Source: Vibrio bathopelagicus (GTDB lineage Bacteria > Pseudomonadota > Gammaproteobacteria > Enterobacterales > Vibrionaceae). From it: a stretch of 64,000 bases of DNA. How positions within the stretch are numbered: position 1 is the stretch's first letter; the number at the start of each line of letters is the position of its first letter. Shown piece by piece: positions 61,086 to 64,000 of this stretch. Below the pieces are notes generated by a model, which was given only the letters and a program-made list of their open reading frames with translations, was not told the DNA's origin and made no database searches. Made by a program: the position numbers and the translations under genes. The DNA lies in assembly GCF_014879975.1 (NCBI RefSeq), contig NZ_CP062501.1, positions 1,612,001 to 1,676,000 of the forward strand. Direction: 5' to 3'.

Positions 61086-62954
61086 ATGACTCAACATACA
61101 CAAAGCAGCATGATCGACACAGAGCGCATTGGCCGTTTACTTAAATTGGAAGGTATCGATCTTTTAGAGTCGGCCGTGCTTACTTTGCATCAAACCTTTG
61201 GGACTCAATACACCAGCATCATTGAGAAAAAGTACTTCCCAGACCAAGTGGTGCCTTTGGTGATTGCGCAATCTGACCACGTACTGCATGACAAAATCAA
61301 TCCGCGTCATGGTCACATCTACCAACAAGCCGTTAATCAAAGTCACCCTGACTGCTCTTTCGCTCAATACATTATTAAATCTTTGCCAACCTCAGCGTTT
61401 AGGCAAGAGAGCACCTCTCAAAACTCGATTGCGATACCCACTCGAACTCAGAGTGGTGAAGTCATGGGGGTACTGTTTTCGACCTTCACATCACCTCTTA
61501 GTCCTGACCAACAGCAAGAAGTGATTAAACATCATCAACTTTTCGCAGACATCGTCATCCATACCCTGCGCGAGATGTGGTTCAACGACCGATCAGAGCA
61601 GTTAGTCAATCAACTCAGCTACGAGGTGTCGCACGATAGTCTTACAGGGCTGCTTAACCGCAGTTGTTTGTCGGATACCTTAGAGTCAATCACTCAGCAA
61701 AGTGTCACGCCTTTTACCGTGGCTCTGTTGGATATAAACAGCTTCAAAGCCATTAACGACATGCACGGCAATTACATCGGCGACAAAGTACTCCAGCATG
61801 TCGCTGAAACACTGCGCCGAACATTGCCAGAGAACAACCTAACCTTTCGTACAGCAGGTAACGAGTTTGCTTTCATTACTTATCATAACGACCCAATCGG
61901 TGTCTGCGAACAGATAGTAACCAAGATAAAGCAAGGCTACTGCAGCGTTGATCTGAAGATTGATTTCGATGTCAGTATTGGGATTGCTCGCTCAGATGGA
62001 AATAATAAAGATGTAGAACAGATCATCTTTAATACCAGTTTGGCTTTAAAAGAATGTAAGCAGCACCCTGACACGCACATCCAATGCTATGACACTCATT
62101 TAAGAGCGCGCTATCAAAGAAAAACTGAGCTGATTGCGGCTTTACGCAGTGAGCTTGAAAGCTCAACCTCAAGTAAAACAGCATCCAATGGTAATAAAGT
62201 CTATAACCCTATATCTGACAACAATGGAATATATGTGGTAGTCCAACCAATCGTAGGTAAAGACGATACTCGTTGGGAATATTTTGAGGTTCTCACTCGT
62301 TGGAAAACAACTCAACACGGCGACATCTCTCCCGTAGAGTTTATACAAGTCGCAGAAGAGTCTGGCCTTATCGTCGAGTTAGGTGAACGTATTATCGAGC
62401 TCGTTTGCCAAGCAAAAATCACACTTGAGCAAGGCTTAGGCTATAAAATCAAATTGGGTATCAACTGTTCAGCTCACGAACTTAGTGATTCTAAACGCTA
62501 CCTTGCCTACCTTACTAAAACGATCAAGCAGTACAACTTCGAGGCGAATGAGTTTGTTATTGAATTAACTGAAACCGTATTGCTTTCGCCGACGCCTGAA
62601 ATCAAAGGCGCCCTCAACTACCTCCGAGAGCAAGGCTTCACCATTGCGTTGGATGACTTTGGTACTGGCTACTCAAGCCTGAATTACATTCACAGCTACC
62701 CTATCGATTGCATTAAAATTGATGCCGTTTTTATCCAGAACCTGTTAACTAACTCCACATCAGAGAGCGTCGTTTGGTTGATCATTCAATTGGCGCAAAG
62801 ACTGGGGGTATCACTCGTCGCTGAAGGTGTCGAAGAGCGTGAACAGTTAGATAAACTCCACTCGATGGGATGCGACAGTATCCAAGGTTACCTCTATTCT
62901 TGTCCACTGCGCCCAGAAACCATCGTCAGCAACATAAATGCGTTAAGTGTATGA
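61086..62954 (+). CDS. GGDEF-EAL protein, probable c-di-GMP phosphodiesterase
   Basis: Protein of 622 aa. Residues 1-165 form an N-terminal GAF-like sensor without membrane helices. The GGDEF domain (about 175-345) carries AGNEF (257-261) in place of GGDEF, so cyclase activity is probably lost. The EAL domain (about 370-620) has EVL in place of EAL (catalytic Glu401 kept), GINCSA, ELTET, LDDFGTGYSS, KID, AEGVE and QGYLYS, so phosphodiesterase activity is likely. Start: the ATG at 61086 is preferred over one three codons upstream because ggatgg lies 8 bp before it. It may lower c-di-GMP and thereby affect biofilm or adhesin output. Confidence 0.87.
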   Translation: MTQHTQSSMIDTERIGRLLKLEGIDLLESAVLTLHQTFGTQYTSIIEKKYFPDQVVPLVIAQSDHVLHDKINPRHGHIYQQAVNQSHPDCSFAQYIIKSLPTSAFRQESTSQNSIAIPTRTQSGEVMGVLFSTFTSPLSPDQQQEVIKHHQLFADIVIHTLREMWFNDRSEQLVNQLSYEVSHDSLTGLLNRSCLSDTLESITQQSVTPFTVALLDINSFKAINDMHGNYIGDKVLQHVAETLRRTLPENNLTFRTAGNEFAFITYHNDPIGVCEQIVTKIKQGYCSVDLKIDFDVSIGIARSDGNNKDVEQIIFNTSLALKECKQHPDTHIQCYDTHLRARYQRKTELIAALRSELESSTSSKTASNGNKVYNPISDNNGIYVVVQPIVGKDDTRWEYFEVLTRWKTTQHGDISPVEFIQVAEESGLIVELGERIIELVCQAKITLEQGLGYKIKLGINCSAHELSDSKRYLAYLTKTIKQYNFEANEFVIELTETVLLSPTPEIKGALNYLREQGFTIALDDFGTGYSSLNYIHSYPIDCIKIDAVFIQNLLTNSTSESVVWLIIQLAQRLGVSLVAEGVEEREQLDKLHSMGCDSIQGYLYSCPLRPETIVSNINALSV

Positions 62955-62970
62955 AGACGGAACGCTTCAG

Positions 62971-63010
62971 GCTTCTGAGCTTCTGAGCTTCTGAGCTTCT
63001 GAGCTTCTGA
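62971..63010. repeat. Perfect 8-bp tandem repeat (gcttctga), 5 copies
   Basis: Five uninterrupted copies 17 bp after the GGDEF-EAL stop. The unit shares GCTTCT with the 7-bp array at 3121-3176. Located between convergent genes, in non-coding DNA. Confidence 0.97.
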
Positions 63011-63039
63011 GAAAGTGAAACTTAAACTTAAACAACAAA

Positions 63040-63097
63040 AAAACCGCAAGGGCAGAATTGAACACTTAGGTAGTCAAATCAGCACTCGCGGCTTTTC
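63040..63097 (-). terminator. Possible terminator of the M23 peptidase gene
   Basis: Short stem gccgc / gcggt enclosing a large loop, with seven T on the minus strand. Weak, but the only candidate beyond the stop codon. Confidence 0.35.
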
Positions 63098-63174
63098 AAT
63101 GTTTAGATGTATAGGCTACCAAGCTAGTCGCTTATTCAACGATTAGACTCATCAGCGATATCTACTCGCTATAA

Positions 63175-64000
63175 CTAACTGTTGTTTGATTGCTCATCTA
63201 ACGCTTTCTTGAGTAACTTGTCGGCTTCATCTCTCGTGGCAACGAATGTCGCTTTTTCCTTTTTCGGCACAGAATCGGCCATCGGAATATTTGCTGTCAT
63301 CGCGTTAACAGGACGACCACGTTCGATCAGTTCGTAGTGCAAATGCGCACCCGTCACTCGGCCAGTTTTACCCGATAAGCCAATACGTTGGCCACGAGAG
63401 ACTGTTTGTCCTTTACGCACAAGAATCTTACTTAAATGCAGGTAGCGCGTTTTGTAAGTGCTGCCGTGCTGAATTACCACGTAGTTACCCGCGTAAGGGT
63501 GTTTACGGGTCATGATCACTTTACCATCACCTGTCGCTTGAACTGGCGTGCCAATTGGCGTCGCGAAGTCTGTACCGTTATGTGGTGAGATTCGACCTGT
63601 CACAGGGTGTAAGCGTTTAGGGTTGAATTGAGAACTCTGACGCCAGCTGCTGCTCACAGGATAACGTTGGAAAGCGCGTTGTAGGCTATCACCGTCAGCA
63701 TCATAGTATTGACCATCGGTGTGAAGATAAGCAGAAACGACGCGATTGCGGTTGATGATCTTAATCGCTTCAATTTCACGTTTTCCGGTTGCAACACCAT
63801 CAACGAATTGAGCTTTCTGAAGCACTTCAAACTGATCGCCAGCACGCAGGTCACGGCTAAAGTTCAGTTTGTCTTTAAGAAGAGTCACAATATGATCGAT
63901 CTCAAGGCTGTTCAGGCCGACTTTATTTGCCGACATAGAGAAGCTGCCTTGAATATCACCCACTAGAGGCTTTTGCTTCCATTCACCAGGAATAGAAATG
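63175..64000 (-). CDS. M23-family murein endopeptidase (MepM-like), N-terminal part outside window
   Basis: Zinc peptidase that cuts peptide cross-links in peptidoglycan. The frame remains open to the window edge, so the 275 visible residues are the C-terminal portion. They include an OapA/LysM-like linker (LRAGDQFEVLQ) and an M23 domain with ligands in PHNGTDFATPIGTP (His, Asp) and AHLHYEL (HxH). The sequence resembles MepM/YebA (GSTYKTRYLHLSKILVRKGQ). The real start must lie past 64000; an internal GTG near 63963 is not it. Confidence 0.9.
   Translation of the reverse strand, partial: ISIPGEWKQKPLVGDIQGSFSMSANKVGLNSLEIDHIVTLLKDKLNFSRDLRAGDQFEVLQKAQFVDGVATGKREIEAIKIINRNRVVSAYLHTDGQYYDADGDSLQRAFQRYPVSSSWRQSSQFNPKRLHPVTGRISPHNGTDFATPIGTPVQATGDGKVIMTRKHPYAGNYVVIQHGSTYKTRYLHLSKILVRKGQTVSRGQRIGLSGKTGRVTGAHLHYELIERGRPVNAMTANIPMADSVPKKEKATFVATRDEADKLLKKALDEQSNNS

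Overview
The window reads as a chromosomal segment of a marine Vibrio, most likely near the Splendidus group. This is inferred from the gene repertoire (trimeric porins, DbpA, BluB, SgrR-type regulator, ScsBCD thiol system, DUF3187, a large RTX adhesin with its own type I exporter), the moderate-to-low GC content and the AT-rich promoters. It cannot be proved without a database search. Nearly all of it is ordinary chromosomal backbone. I see no rRNA, tRNA, CRISPR array, prophage or integron.

Layout. 1-2331: RND efflux pump (adaptor, plus transporter cut by the window edge), minus strand. 2591-8751: dCMP-deaminase-like enzyme, a perfect 7-bp tandem array, small MscS channel, DM13 protein, PepT, a 48-aa small gene, Tas-like aldo/keto reductase, TrmH-type methyltransferase. 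8849-22613: FdxA, COG2509-type flavoprotein, poly-Gly lipoprotein, SgrR-like regulator, BluB, RhlE-like helicase, PPC-domain protein, DnaQ-like exonuclease, DUF6279 lipoprotein, 57-aa small gene, DbpA, YdhF-like reductase, a secreted unknown.

22699-38436 is the most distinctive part. It is a single minus-strand unit of six genes: a 3056-residue repeat adhesin, an ABC exporter with an inactive C39-like domain, an HlyD adaptor, a TolC-type channel, an OmpA/TSP3 lipoprotein and a PstS-like phosphate-binding protein. The last three are joined by TAATG stop/start overlaps and the unit ends at a strong terminator. The adhesin lacks an obvious LapG cleavage site, has only four cysteines clustered in its distal third, and is preceded by a region with several inverted repeats.

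38690-47549: M3 peptidase, a 103-aa unknown, porin, DUF3187 outer-membrane protein divergent from a LuxR-type regulator, an orphan RecX-like protein, a long MscS channel, an 82-aa unknown. 47984-53413: suppressor-of-copper-sensitivity type locus (membrane protein, ScsB, ScsD, ScsC), with a complete IS3-family element (1292 bp, 26-bp imperfect inverted repeats, 3-bp target duplication) inserted between scsC and the terminator that probably served it. An orphan terminator just downstream suggests a small RNA. 53655-64000: aspartoacylase-like enzyme, OmpU/OmpH-like porin, DMT transporter, two-domain glutaredoxin, 44-aa basic small gene, unknown, Bcr-type exporter divergent from a LysR regulator, a GGDEF(degenerate)-EAL protein, an 8-bp tandem array and a partial M23 peptidase.

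Functional links: the adhesin system and the EAL protein both belong to surface-attachment biology, but no lapD/lapG pair is present here. The Scs proteins and the two-domain glutaredoxin handle thiols in the periplasm and cytoplasm respectively. Several intergenic spaces carry degenerate 15-21 bp repeats rich in TTAGCT, a recurring pattern that no gene explains.
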